Shown: one piece after another, positions 8,481 through 16,728 of the stretch
How positions within the stretch are numbered: the stretch's first letter is position 1
How the letters are laid out: every line of letters begins with the position of its first letter
Source of the DNA: an uncultured Pelagibacteraceae bacterium
GTDB taxonomy: Bacteria > Pseudomonadota > Alphaproteobacteria > Pelagibacterales > Pelagibacteraceae
Reading direction: 5' to 3'
Assembly: GCA_902590535.1 (NCBI GenBank)
Contig: CACIXF010000001.1
Coordinates: 62,001 to 126,000, forward strand
DNA length: 64,000 nt
Made by a program: the position numbers and the translations under genes
Notes under the pieces: model-generated
The model's input: the letters and a program-made list of their open reading frames with translations, nothing else
What the model was told of the DNA's origin: nothing
Database searches by the model: none

Positions 8481-9217
8481 GTATTTTAGAAGTTAGCAAT
8501 GTAAGTAAATCATTTGGTGGTGTTAAAGCTAATGTTGACATTTCAATGAATGTTGAAAAAGGGAAGATAGTTGGATTAATTGGGCCAAATGGTTCAGGTA
8601 AAACTACGTTATTCAATTCGATTGTAGGTACTTATCCAATTGATAATGGATCTATAAAGTTTAACGGCAAAGAAGTTTCCGAGTTACCGGTGCCAGTAAT
8701 CGCTAAGCTAGGTTTATTAAGAACATTTCAACAAACTAGAATTTATGGAAAACTTAATTGCATAGAAAATATGCTTATTAGCCACAAAGGTAGTGACGCA
8801 GATCTAATGAAAATATTTTCAAAAATTCCACAAGAATTAACAGATAAAGCTGAAAATTTATTGAATTTTGTAGGATTATTTCAAAAAAGAAAGCTTCGAG
8901 CAGGAGACCTTTCGTTCGGACAACAAAAATTATTAGAACTTGCAATGGCATTAATGAACGAACCTGAAATGTTACTATTAGATGAGCCCACAGCCGGGAT
9001 AAATCCAACATTAATCAATGGAATTATCGATAGATTAATTAAAGTAAATCAAGATTTTGGAATTACTCTTTTAGTTATTGAGCACAATATGAGAGTAATC
9101 ATGCAATTAGCAGAAAATATTTTTTGTTTAGCTCATGGAAAAATGCTTGCTAATGGATCACCTGAGGAAATTAAAAACGATAAACGTGTAATTGACGCGT
9201 ATTTAGGAGCTCAATAA
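8477..9217 (+). CDS. LivG-type ABC transporter ATP-binding protein
   Basis: A 246-residue ATPase. Walker A is GPNGSGKT (36-43), the signature is LSFGQQK, a Phe-for-Gly variant of LSGGQ, and Walker B is LLLDEPTAG. The BCA_ABC_TP tail typical of LivG is present (ANGSPEEI...AYLGAQ). It powers the permease pair encoded just upstream and overlaps its neighbours by 4 and 1 nt. Confidence 0.92.
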   Translation: MSILEVSNVSKSFGGVKANVDISMNVEKGKIVGLIGPNGSGKTTLFNSIVGTYPIDNGSIKFNGKEVSELPVPVIAKLGLLRTFQQTRIYGKLNCIENMLISHKGSDADLMKIFSKIPQELTDKAENLLNFVGLFQKRKLRAGDLSFGQQKLLELAMALMNEPEMLLLDEPTAGINPTLINGIIDRLIKVNQDFGITLLVIEHNMRVIMQLAENIFCLAHGKMLANGSPEEIKNDKRVIDAYLGAQ

Positions 9218-10002
9218 TGGCTAATCAATATGAAGTACTAGGAAAAGCTCCAACACCAGAAGATTTAAAAAAATTATCACCTAATGAAATTCATTTAACT
9301 ATTAAAAATTTAAATGCAGGTTATGGAAAAATGGAAATTTTACATAACTTTGATTTATTCGTAAATAAAGCTCAGTCTTTATGTCTGATTGGACCTAATG
9401 GCGCAGGTAAATCTACAATTCTTCACTCAATTTATGGATTTACAAATATTTTTTCTGGTCAAATTGAAATTGAAGGTAAAGAAATAACAAACTTATCTCC
9501 AGCTGAAAAATTAAAATCAGTGGGGATTGCATACATACTGCAAGATAATTCAGTCTTTCCAGATATGACAGTTGAGGAAAATTTGCTTATGGGTGGTTAT
9601 ATAAAAGACAAAACTGATGAGTCTTATGAGGAGGCAGAGAGAATTTTTGAAAAATATGAAAGGCTAAGAAATAGAAGGAATCAACCAGCCAAGGTTTTAT
9701 CTGGGGGTGAGAGAAGATTGTTAGAAATATCAAGAGCACTTGTGATGAAGCCTTCAGTATTACTTGTAGATGAACCATCAATTGGTTTGGAGCCCAGGTA
9801 TATAGATATGGTTTTTGAAATTCTAAGAGATCTTCAGCAAAATGAAAAAAAAACCATTATCTTAGTTGAGCAAAATGCTAAGAAAGGATTAGAATTTTCA
9901 GATATAGGATATGTTTTGGTGTCAGGACAAACTGCAATAGCAGGCAAGGGTGATGAGTTGCTTCAAAATCCTGACGTAGGTAGATTATTCCTTGGTGGAT
10001 AA
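9217..10002 (+). CDS. LivF-type ABC transporter ATP-binding protein
   Basis: A 261-residue ATPase with Walker A GPNGAGKS (59-66), signature LSGGERR, Walker B LLVDEPSIGLEP and the LivF C-terminus ending LFLGG. It has an N-terminal extension of about 27 residues before the ATPase fold, longer than usual for LivF. It shares one base with both neighbours, so translation is coupled through to azlC. Confidence 0.92.
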   Translation: MANQYEVLGKAPTPEDLKKLSPNEIHLTIKNLNAGYGKMEILHNFDLFVNKAQSLCLIGPNGAGKSTILHSIYGFTNIFSGQIEIEGKEITNLSPAEKLKSVGIAYILQDNSVFPDMTVEENLLMGGYIKDKTDESYEEAERIFEKYERLRNRRNQPAKVLSGGERRLLEISRALVMKPSVLLVDEPSIGLEPRYIDMVFEILRDLQQNEKKTIILVEQNAKKGLEFSDIGYVLVSGQTAIAGKGDELLQNPDVGRLFLGG

Positions 10003-10706
10003 TGATAAATAAAAATTTTTTCCTTAAAGGATATAGATCTATATTTACTCACGACAGTCCTGCAATAGCTCTTACTTGTTGCTTTATAGCTATTGGTGCT
10101 TTGTTTAAAAATTTAGGTTTCAATATTCAAGAAAGTATTTTTTCAACTGTTTTAACTTATGCTTTACCAGGTTCATTGGTGATGGCAGAGTCTATGTTGA
10201 TTGGAGCATCTTTATTAAATATTTTTCTAGCAGTTTGGTTTGTAAATGCTCGTCTTTATCCTATGGCTGTATCTTTATTTCCTTTAATGATGCACAAATC
10301 CCAACCTAAGTGGAAGTATTACTTTTCTTGTCATTTTATTGCTGTTTCCGCATGGTTAATTATGAAAAGTAATTATAAGAAAATTCCAAAAGAGCACAGA
10401 ATTGATTATTGGATTGGAATTGGAAGCGCAACAGTAAGTGTTTCTGTTATTGGAACATTTATAGGTTTTTATTTTTCAGAATTCATGAACAAAGATATGA
10501 TGATTGGATTGGCAATTCTTAATCCAGTATATTTTTTATGCATGATGGTTGGTGCATCAAAAACTATACAAGTTATATTATCTGTCTTACTGGGTATAAT
10601 TTTAGGTCCAATTATTTATTTATTTTCACCTGAGTGGTCAATTCTTTTAGCAGGTGTAATTGGTGGAACAATAGCCTATTTAGTTGGAGAGTATAATGTC
10701 AGCTAA
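10002..10706 (+). CDS. azlC: AzlC-family branched-chain amino acid exporter, large subunit
   Basis: A 234-residue integral membrane protein of the AzlC family. The N-terminal repeat has the family pattern FKNLGFNIQESIFSTVL and the conserved VNARLYPMA loop near 80-90. Known AzlC/AzlD pairs export branched-chain amino acids or their analogues. It begins on the stop codon of the Liv-type ATPase, so exporter and importer are in one transcript. The ATG of azlD lies within its last codons. Confidence 0.88.
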   Translation: MINKNFFLKGYRSIFTHDSPAIALTCCFIAIGALFKNLGFNIQESIFSTVLTYALPGSLVMAESMLIGASLLNIFLAVWFVNARLYPMAVSLFPLMMHKSQPKWKYYFSCHFIAVSAWLIMKSNYKKIPKEHRIDYWIGIGSATVSVSVIGTFIGFYFSEFMNKDMMIGLAILNPVYFLCMMVGASKTIQVILSVLLGIILGPIIYLFSPEWSILLAGVIGGTIAYLVGEYNVS

Positions 10707-11019
10707 TATCGTTTATGCAATTTTAGTTACATCTTTAGCAACATTTTTATCTAGATTTTTAGGTGCTCTCACCTCTCAAGGTATTAAGGAAACATCAAAA
10801 CTGTTTAAGTGGTTTAATTGTTTAGCCTATGCAACTTTAGCAGCATTAATAGCAAGAACTATAATTTTTCCTGCTGGCGTTTTAATAGACGCAAGTTATG
10901 CAAGTAGATTTATTGTAGTAATATTATCTTTGTTTGTTTTTTTTATGTCCAAGAAAAACTTTGTTTATCCTACAATTTTCTCAGCTATTTGTATGGCAAT
11001 AATTAACAATTATATCTGA
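10696..11019 (+). CDS. azlD: AzlD-family exporter small subunit
   Basis: A 107-residue membrane protein with about four hydrophobic segments, the AzlD size, and the early TFLSRFLGAL pattern of the family. I chose the ATG at 10696, not the TTG at 10684, because GGAGA stands 6 nt before it. The gene overlaps azlC by 11 nt. With AzlC it forms the presumed amino acid exporter that ends the Liv-type operon. Confidence 0.85.
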   Translation: MSANIVYAILVTSLATFLSRFLGALTSQGIKETSKLFKWFNCLAYATLAALIARTIIFPAGVLIDASYASRFIVVILSLFVFFMSKKNFVYPTIFSAICMAIINNYI

Positions 11020-11058
11020 TTAAATTGATTTATAAAATAAGGTAAAATAAAATTTAGA

Positions 11059-11970
11059 ATGCAAAATATTACTGGCATAAATATTCAAGAACATGACCAA
11101 TCAAAAAGGATTGTAAAAATAAGTCTTGAAAATGAAATTATAGATAAGTTAATTTCCCCTTTTAATAAATTTGATTTAACAGCATTGGAGCTTAAACCTT
11201 TTACAAGATTTACTTTAGCCAAAAGTTTAGACGATTTGACAAATAATAAATTAAGTCAGTTAATGAATTCTATTATTAGAGATAGATCAATAGGTTGCTT
11301 TATTATTGGACCAAAAAATATTACTACAAAAATTAATGATACCTTTTTGGTTAAGCTATCAACTGCAATAGCTCATCTTATAGGAGTACCAAATCATGAT
11401 GCCATGGCAGGAAAATATTATGCTCGTTTTCATGTTAAGCATGAAGATAGTAGTGACTCTTATTTAAGAAAAGCTTATAGGAATATGGATCTTCATACAG
11501 ATGGAACTTATGTCAAAGATATTACTGATTGGTTAATAATGACAAAAATTGATGAACAAAATGTAGAAGGTGGAGAAACAGCGATGTTGCATCTTGATGA
11601 TTGGGAGCATTGTGATGAATTGTATAAGGATCCAGTTGGAAAACAAAATTTTGTTTGGGGTTCTCCTAAAAGTAAAAATATAGACTACAAGGTTGAACAT
11701 CCAGTTTTTTCTTCAGATGAAGAGGGAAGACCAACGATATCTTATATAGATCAATTTCCAGAACCTCAAAATATGGATCAAGGAAATTTTTTACAAAGAT
11801 TATCTGATGGATTAGAGGAAAGTAAAAATAAAATAATTATAAAATTACCTGTCGGTTACTCTGTAATAGCAAATAATTATTTCTGGCTTCATGGTAGAAA
11901 GCCGTTCAAAGAAAATAAGGAATTAAGCAGAGAATTACTCAGAATTAGAGGTTCTTTTTTTGTTAATTAA
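11059..11970 (+). CDS. glaH: Glutarate 2-hydroxylase (GlaH/CsiD family)
   Basis: A Fe(II)/2-oxoglutarate dioxygenase of 303 residues, close in pattern to E. coli GlaH (CsiD), which converts glutarate to L-2-hydroxyglutarate in lysine catabolism. Diagnostic blocks match: VKLSTAIAHLIG, YYARFHVKHEDSSDSYLR, the iron motif His146-x-Asp148 in DLHTDGTYV, LLHLDDWEH-like MLHLDDWEH, and distal His278 in FWLHGR. The usual partner lhgO (L-2-hydroxyglutarate oxidase) and the gabD/gabT genes are not next to it. It lies between the azlCD unit and a ProC-like gene as a separate coding block. Confidence 0.88.
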   Translation: MQNITGINIQEHDQSKRIVKISLENEIIDKLISPFNKFDLTALELKPFTRFTLAKSLDDLTNNKLSQLMNSIIRDRSIGCFIIGPKNITTKINDTFLVKLSTAIAHLIGVPNHDAMAGKYYARFHVKHEDSSDSYLRKAYRNMDLHTDGTYVKDITDWLIMTKIDEQNVEGGETAMLHLDDWEHCDELYKDPVGKQNFVWGSPKSKNIDYKVEHPVFSSDEEGRPTISYIDQFPEPQNMDQGNFLQRLSDGLEESKNKIIIKLPVGYSVIANNYFWLHGRKPFKENKELSRELLRIRGSFFVN

Positions 11971-12003
11971 TTCAATATAATCAATATAAAGTAATCAAAA
12001 ATT

Positions 12004-12771
12004 ATGATTTTAGGTTTTATCGGTACAGGAAAAATTGCAGCCTCAGTGATCACTGGAATATGTAAATCAAAAATTTCCTATAAAAAAATAATTATTTCAC
12101 CTAGAAATAAAAAAATAGCTCATGGTTTAAAAAGAAAGTTCAAAAAAATAGTTATCGCTAAGGATAATCAGCAAATTGTAGATCAATCCAACTGGGTATT
12201 TTTATCTGTTACACCTACTGTTGGTAAAAAAATTATTAAAGATTTAAAATTTAAATCGACTCAAATTGTTGTAAGCTTTATATCGACAATTACTTTATCT
12301 CAATTAAAAAAAGCGATTAAAGTAAAAGCAAAGATTGTAAGAGCAATACCTTTACCTCCGATTTCATTAAAGAAAGGTCCGGTACCTATTTGTCCTCCTA
12401 ATTCGAAAGTTAAAGCATTTTTTAATAATTTGGGCACAACTGTAGAAATTAAAAATGAAAAATCCTCAACTAACTTTTGGTCAACCTCAGGAATGATGGC
12501 ACCTTTTTATGAAGTATTGAGAGTAATGACTGATTGGTTGGTAAAAAGAGGAGTTAAAAGAGATAATGCTCAAAAATATATCACTTCTCTGTTTTTAGCA
12601 TTGTCTCAAGATGCTGTTGAAAATTCAAAAGAACATTTAAAAAATTTAGTTAAAGAATCTCAAACACCTAGAGGATTAAATGAACAAGGTGTAAAAGAAT
12701 TAACTAAAGCTGGTTTTTATAAATCTCTAGAAAAAACTTTAAATAGTATTCACAGAAGACTGAACAAATAA
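12004..12771 (+). CDS. Pyrroline-5-carboxylate reductase-like protein
   Basis: A 255-residue NAD(P)-binding protein. The N-terminus GFIGTGKIAASV is a Rossmann glycine motif and residues about 150-235 resemble the P5CR dimerisation domain, including QTPRGLNEQ, which aligns with the TPGGLNEQ block of ProC. It is therefore ProC-family, but divergent and Lys-rich; it may act on another cyclic imine or amino acid. It precedes a second Liv-type transporter by 5 nt, which supports a role in metabolising the imported compound. Confidence 0.72.
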   Translation: MILGFIGTGKIAASVITGICKSKISYKKIIISPRNKKIAHGLKRKFKKIVIAKDNQQIVDQSNWVFLSVTPTVGKKIIKDLKFKSTQIVVSFISTITLSQLKKAIKVKAKIVRAIPLPPISLKKGPVPICPPNSKVKAFFNNLGTTVEIKNEKSSTNFWSTSGMMAPFYEVLRVMTDWLVKRGVKRDNAQKYITSLFLALSQDAVENSKEHLKNLVKESQTPRGLNEQGVKELTKAGFYKSLEKTLNSIHRRLNK

Positions 12772-12776
12772 ATCAA

Positions 12777-13565
12777 ATGTCTGAAAATATTTTAGAGATT
12801 AATAATTTAAGCAAATATTTTGGGGGATTAGCTGCTGTTTCAGATTGTTCAATAAAAGTTAAAAGAGGAACAATCACTGGCATTATTGGACCAAATGGAT
12901 CTGGTAAAACTACTTTATTCAATTTAATTGCTGGAAATTTAAAATCATCAGGTGGAAATGTTATTTTTGATGATGAAAATATTACTGATGTTCCGTCATA
13001 TGAATTATTCTCTAAGGGACTGTTAAGAACATTTCAAATTGCACATGAGTTTTCAAATTTGTCTGTTTTGGAAAATTTAATGATGGTCCCTGGAAATCAA
13101 TCTGGTGAAAAAATAATGACCGCATTATTTAAACCAGGTTTGGTTGCAAATGAAGAGGCAGTGGTTAAAGAGAAAGCGAAAGAAGTAGTTGAATTTTTAA
13201 ATCTAGGACATCTATCCAATGAGCTTGCTGGAAATCTTTCAGGTGGGCAAAAAAAATTACTAGAACTTGGAAGAACGATGATGGTTGATGCAAAATTAGT
13301 TTTATTAGATGAAGTAGGAGCTGGAGTTAATAGAACTTTATTAAAAGATCTTGGGACTGCAATAGAGAAACTTAATAAAGAAAAGGGTTATACTTTTTGT
13401 ATGATTGAACATGATATGGATTTTATTGGAAGGTTGTGTGATCCAGTGATTGTTATGGCCGAAGGATCAGTTTTATTTGAAGGAAGTGTTGAAGAGGCAA
13501 AAAAAGATGAAAAAGTTATTGAAAGTTATCTTGGTAGAGGATCAAAACTAAAGGATACAAATTAA
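12777..13565 (+). CDS. LivG-type ABC transporter ATP-binding protein (second system)
   Basis: A 262-residue ATPase of the LivG subfamily. Walker A GPNGSGKT is at about 39-46 and the signature is LSGGQKK. Walker B reads LLDEVGAGVN, with Val where most have Pro after the catalytic DE. The LivG-type tail ending in ESYLGRG is present. It starts a four-gene ATPase-first transporter block, the reverse order of the 5.2-10 kb system, and is coupled by one base to the next ATPase. Confidence 0.9.
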   Translation: MSENILEINNLSKYFGGLAAVSDCSIKVKRGTITGIIGPNGSGKTTLFNLIAGNLKSSGGNVIFDDENITDVPSYELFSKGLLRTFQIAHEFSNLSVLENLMMVPGNQSGEKIMTALFKPGLVANEEAVVKEKAKEVVEFLNLGHLSNELAGNLSGGQKKLLELGRTMMVDAKLVLLDEVGAGVNRTLLKDLGTAIEKLNKEKGYTFCMIEHDMDFIGRLCDPVIVMAEGSVLFEGSVEEAKKDEKVIESYLGRGSKLKDTN

Positions 13566-14272
13566 TGGCATATTTTGAAGGAATAGAAATGACAGGTGGT
13601 TATGGTAATGGTCCTGACATTATTAGTTCGTGTTCAGTAAATGTTAATAAAGGTGAAATAGTTTCTATTCTAGGGCCTAATGGTGCTGGTAAATCAACTG
13701 CTATGAAAGCAATGTTGGGTTTACTAAATTTAAAATCTGGATCAGTAAAGATTGATGGCAAAGATATTTCTAAATTATCTCCTCAAGATAGAGTTAAACA
13801 AGGTATTTCTTTTGTCCCACAGACTAAAAATGTTTTTGCAGGAATGACTGTTGAAGAAAATTTAGAAATGGGTGCATTTCTTGTTGAGGATGAAATCAAA
13901 AATATAATTGAGGAAATTTACGAATTGTTTCCAATTTTAAGAGAGAAAAGAAATCAAATTGTCGGTGAACTTTCTGGTGGTCAAAGACAACAGGTAGCTC
14001 TAGGTAGAGCTTTAATGATTAAGCCCACAGTTTTAATGTTAGACGAGCCAACCGCAGGTGTATCACCAATTGTGATGGACGAATTATTTGATCATATTGT
14101 AAAAGTAAAAAGAACGAACGTTGCTATCTTAATGGTAGAACAGAATGCAAAACAAGCCTTAAGCATTTCAGATAGAGGTTATGTGCTAGTTACTGGAGAA
14201 AATCGTTATTCAGGAACTGGAAAAGAATTATTAGACGATCCAAGAGTAAGAAGCTCTTTTTTGGGAGGATAA
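13565..14272 (+). CDS. LivF-type ABC transporter ATP-binding protein (second system)
   Basis: A 235-residue ATPase with Walker A GPNGAGKS, signature LSGGQRQQ, Walker B LMLDEPTAGVSP, the switch His replaced by Gln in VEQNAKQ as is usual for LivF, and the C-terminus SFLGG. It follows its LivG partner with a TAATG overlap and the permease by 1 nt. Confidence 0.9.
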   Translation: MAYFEGIEMTGGYGNGPDIISSCSVNVNKGEIVSILGPNGAGKSTAMKAMLGLLNLKSGSVKIDGKDISKLSPQDRVKQGISFVPQTKNVFAGMTVEENLEMGAFLVEDEIKNIIEEIYELFPILREKRNQIVGELSGGQRQQVALGRALMIKPTVLMLDEPTAGVSPIVMDELFDHIVKVKRTNVAILMVEQNAKQALSISDRGYVLVTGENRYSGTGKELLDDPRVRSSFLGG

Positions 14273-14273
14273 T

Positions 14274-15284
14274 ATGGATTTTGTAAATGCGATAATTCTT
14301 TTATTAAATTATATTTTTATTCCCGCATTAACTTATGGTTCTCAGTTAGCGTTAGGTGCAATTTTTGTTACACTCATTTATGGAATTTTAAGATTTGCTA
14401 ATTTTGCAACTGGTGACATGATGTCTTTTGGAACCATGGCAACGATTTTATTTACATGGTATTTTCAATCATTAGGTGTTTCTTTAGGAGTTTTACCTAC
14501 CGCTTTGTTAGCTATCCCATTTGGAATTATCTTTATGATTATGTATATGCTTTTAATAGATAAATTTGTCTTTAAATATTATAGATATCAGAAAAGCCCT
14601 CCAGTTCAGTTTGCAATGGTAAGCATAGGTGTAATGTTTGTTACTCAAGCCGTAGTAAGAATAATAATAGGACCTGCTGATAGAAGATTTTTTGATGGAG
14701 AAAAATTCATTATTAAGGCTCGAGAATTCAAAGAGATGACAGGTTTAAATGAAGGGCTTGCATTAAAATCAACTCAAGTAATAACAATTTTTGTAACAAT
14801 AGTTTTAGTCTCTCTATTATTCTGGTTCCTAAATAGAACTAAAACAGGAAAAAGCATGAAAGCTTATTCTGATAATGAAGATCTTGCTTTGTTGTCAGGT
14901 ATTGACCCAAAAAAAATAGTTTTAGTTACTTGGATAATTGCTGGAATTTTAGCTACAATAGGTGGAGCTTTGTATGGTTTAGATAAAAGTTTTAAACCAT
15001 TCACTTATTTTAATAATATGCTTCCTATTTTTGCTGCTGCAATTGTTGGAGGAATTGGAAATCCATTTGGAGCTTTTTTAGGTGGATATGTAATTGCTTT
15101 TTCAGAAATTTTATTAACTTATGCCTATAAGAAATTTTTTATGTATGTTTTACCAGCAAGTATGGAACCAGATAGTTTAGTTCAACTTCTATCTACAGAT
15201 TATAAGTTTGCAGTATCATTCTCTATCTTGGTAATAGTTTTAATTTACAGGCCCTCAGGAATATTCAAGGGGAAAGTATTGTGA
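14274..15284 (+). CDS. LivH-type ABC permease (second system)
   Basis: A 336-residue permease with the LivH opening pattern (TLIYGILRFANFATGDMMSFG) and the coupling loop MKAYSDNEDLALLSGID near 200-217, followed by the conserved GGIGNPFGAFLGG block. It is about 40 residues longer than the first LivH in this window because of extra loops near residues 95-165. It overlaps the next start by 4 nt. Confidence 0.9.
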   Translation: MDFVNAIILLLNYIFIPALTYGSQLALGAIFVTLIYGILRFANFATGDMMSFGTMATILFTWYFQSLGVSLGVLPTALLAIPFGIIFMIMYMLLIDKFVFKYYRYQKSPPVQFAMVSIGVMFVTQAVVRIIIGPADRRFFDGEKFIIKAREFKEMTGLNEGLALKSTQVITIFVTIVLVSLLFWFLNRTKTGKSMKAYSDNEDLALLSGIDPKKIVLVTWIIAGILATIGGALYGLDKSFKPFTYFNNMLPIFAAAIVGGIGNPFGAFLGGYVIAFSEILLTYAYKKFFMYVLPASMEPDSLVQLLSTDYKFAVSFSILVIVLIYRPSGIFKGKVL

Positions 15285-16651
15285 GAAAAAATCTAAATAT
15301 AATTGCAGCTTACAGCATCATGATGGCACTTATTCTAATGGTTGGGATATTTCAGTCTTGGAATATTGCTTTATCAATATTTAATCTTTGTTTGATTTCT
15401 GCAGTCATGACAATGGGTGCGAATATTCAATGGGGGTACGCTGGTTTAATTAATTTTGGAATTATGGGTTATACAGCTTTAGGTGGTTTAGCCGCAGTAT
15501 TGATATCTGTCGATCCTGTTCAAGAAGCCTGGAGGGCAGGAGGTTTCGATATTCTAATGTCATTATGGCTGATAGTAGTAATGGTATTAGTTATAAGGTT
15601 TATTTTAAAAAGATTTGAAAAATCAAAAATCAGAACATACAGCATAGCTGCAATAATAATTTCAGGTATTTTGCTTATTAGATTTTCTGCAGAGCCAGGC
15701 ATAGAAGCAATTGAAGCAGTAGATCCAGCTAAAACTGGTTTCTTAGGAGGATTTGGATTACCAATTATATTTTCTTGGATAGTTGGAGCTCTTTTTGCGG
15801 GGGGTTTAGCTTTTATAGTTGGAAAAGTTGCGCTTGGTCTTAGAGCAGATTATTTAGCTATTGCTACTCTTCTTATTTCCGAAATTGTTATTGCAATTAT
15901 TAAACATGAAGATTGGCTCACAAGAGGGGTCAAAAATGTTATTGGATTAAAAAGACCCGCACCTTATGAACTAGATCTGCAAACTACTGATTGGTTTATT
16001 AAATTAGTTGAAAAATTTAATGCAGGAAAATTAAGTGTAATTGAGAATTTAGCTGATAGACAAGCTGCTTTAAACCAACTTGTTATTGAAGGTTCATCAG
16101 TATTTGTAAAACTGTGTTATTCAGGATTATTCTTAGTAGTAGTTATTATTCTTTTAATTTTAACTCAAAAAGCTCTTTATTCTCCTTGGGGAAGAATGAT
16201 GAGAGCAATAAGAGATAATGAGGAAGCTGCAAATGCCATGGGTAAAAATGTTGTTAAACAACATTTATTAATTTTTATTTTAGGCTCAGCAATTGTTGGT
16301 ATTGCTGGTGCAATGTTGGTTACTCAGGATGGATTATTTACACCAGGAAGTTATAGACCTATGAGATATACTTTTTTGATCTGGGTGATGGTAATTGTTG
16401 GAGGAAGTGGAAATAATTTTGGAGCAATTTTAGGAGGATTTGTTGTTTGGTTCTTATGGATTGAAGCGGCTCCAATTTCTTTATTTTTAATTAATTTTTT
16501 CACTGCGGGAATTCCTGAAACAAATGCACTTAAAGCTCACTTAATTGAAAGTGTCCCTTATTTCAGATTTTTACTGATGGGATTAGGATTGTTGTTTATA
16601 ATGAGGTACCGACCTAAAGGTATACTTCCTGAAAAAATAGAAATAAAGTAA
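15281..16651 (+). CDS. LivM-type ABC permease (second system), long form
   Basis: A 456-residue permease, longer than a typical LivM (about 320-420). The start is GTG, supported by AAGGGGAAAG 5 nt before it and by the GTGA overlap with the preceding stop. It shows GLRADYLAIATLLISEIV, the coupling loop MMRAIRDNEEAANAMG and GGSGNNFGAILGG. The extra length is a hydrophilic stretch after about residue 215 and an additional N-terminal membrane region. It completes a transporter that has no receptor gene in the same direction. Confidence 0.9.
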   Translation: MRKNLNIIAAYSIMMALILMVGIFQSWNIALSIFNLCLISAVMTMGANIQWGYAGLINFGIMGYTALGGLAAVLISVDPVQEAWRAGGFDILMSLWLIVVMVLVIRFILKRFEKSKIRTYSIAAIIISGILLIRFSAEPGIEAIEAVDPAKTGFLGGFGLPIIFSWIVGALFAGGLAFIVGKVALGLRADYLAIATLLISEIVIAIIKHEDWLTRGVKNVIGLKRPAPYELDLQTTDWFIKLVEKFNAGKLSVIENLADRQAALNQLVIEGSSVFVKLCYSGLFLVVVIILLILTQKALYSPWGRMMRAIRDNEEAANAMGKNVVKQHLLIFILGSAIVGIAGAMLVTQDGLFTPGSYRPMRYTFLIWVMVIVGGSGNNFGAILGGFVVWFLWIEAAPISLFLINFFTAGIPETNALKAHLIESVPYFRFLLMGLGLLFIMRYRPKGILPEKIEIK

Positions 16652-16656
16652 ACATA

Positions 16657-16728
16657 ATGAAATATATTATATTAGGTGCTGCTGCTGCTTGGGCTTTGTA
16701 TATGGCTGACAAGTATTTATTCTTTTAA
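16657..16728 (+). CDS. Small single-span membrane peptide (23 residues)
   Basis: An ATG-initiated reading frame of 23 codons between the LivM-type and MFS genes. It starts 5 nt after the upstream stop, and its own TAA shares a base with the ATG of the MFS gene (TAATG). The peptide starts MKYIILGAAAAW and ends KYLFF: one short hydrophobic helix with a Lys near each end. The coupling arrangement on both sides is the same as for the real genes around it, which supports translation. Function is unknown; it may be a subunit or leader for a neighbouring transporter. Confidence 0.5.
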   Translation: MKYIILGAAAAWALYMADKYLFF

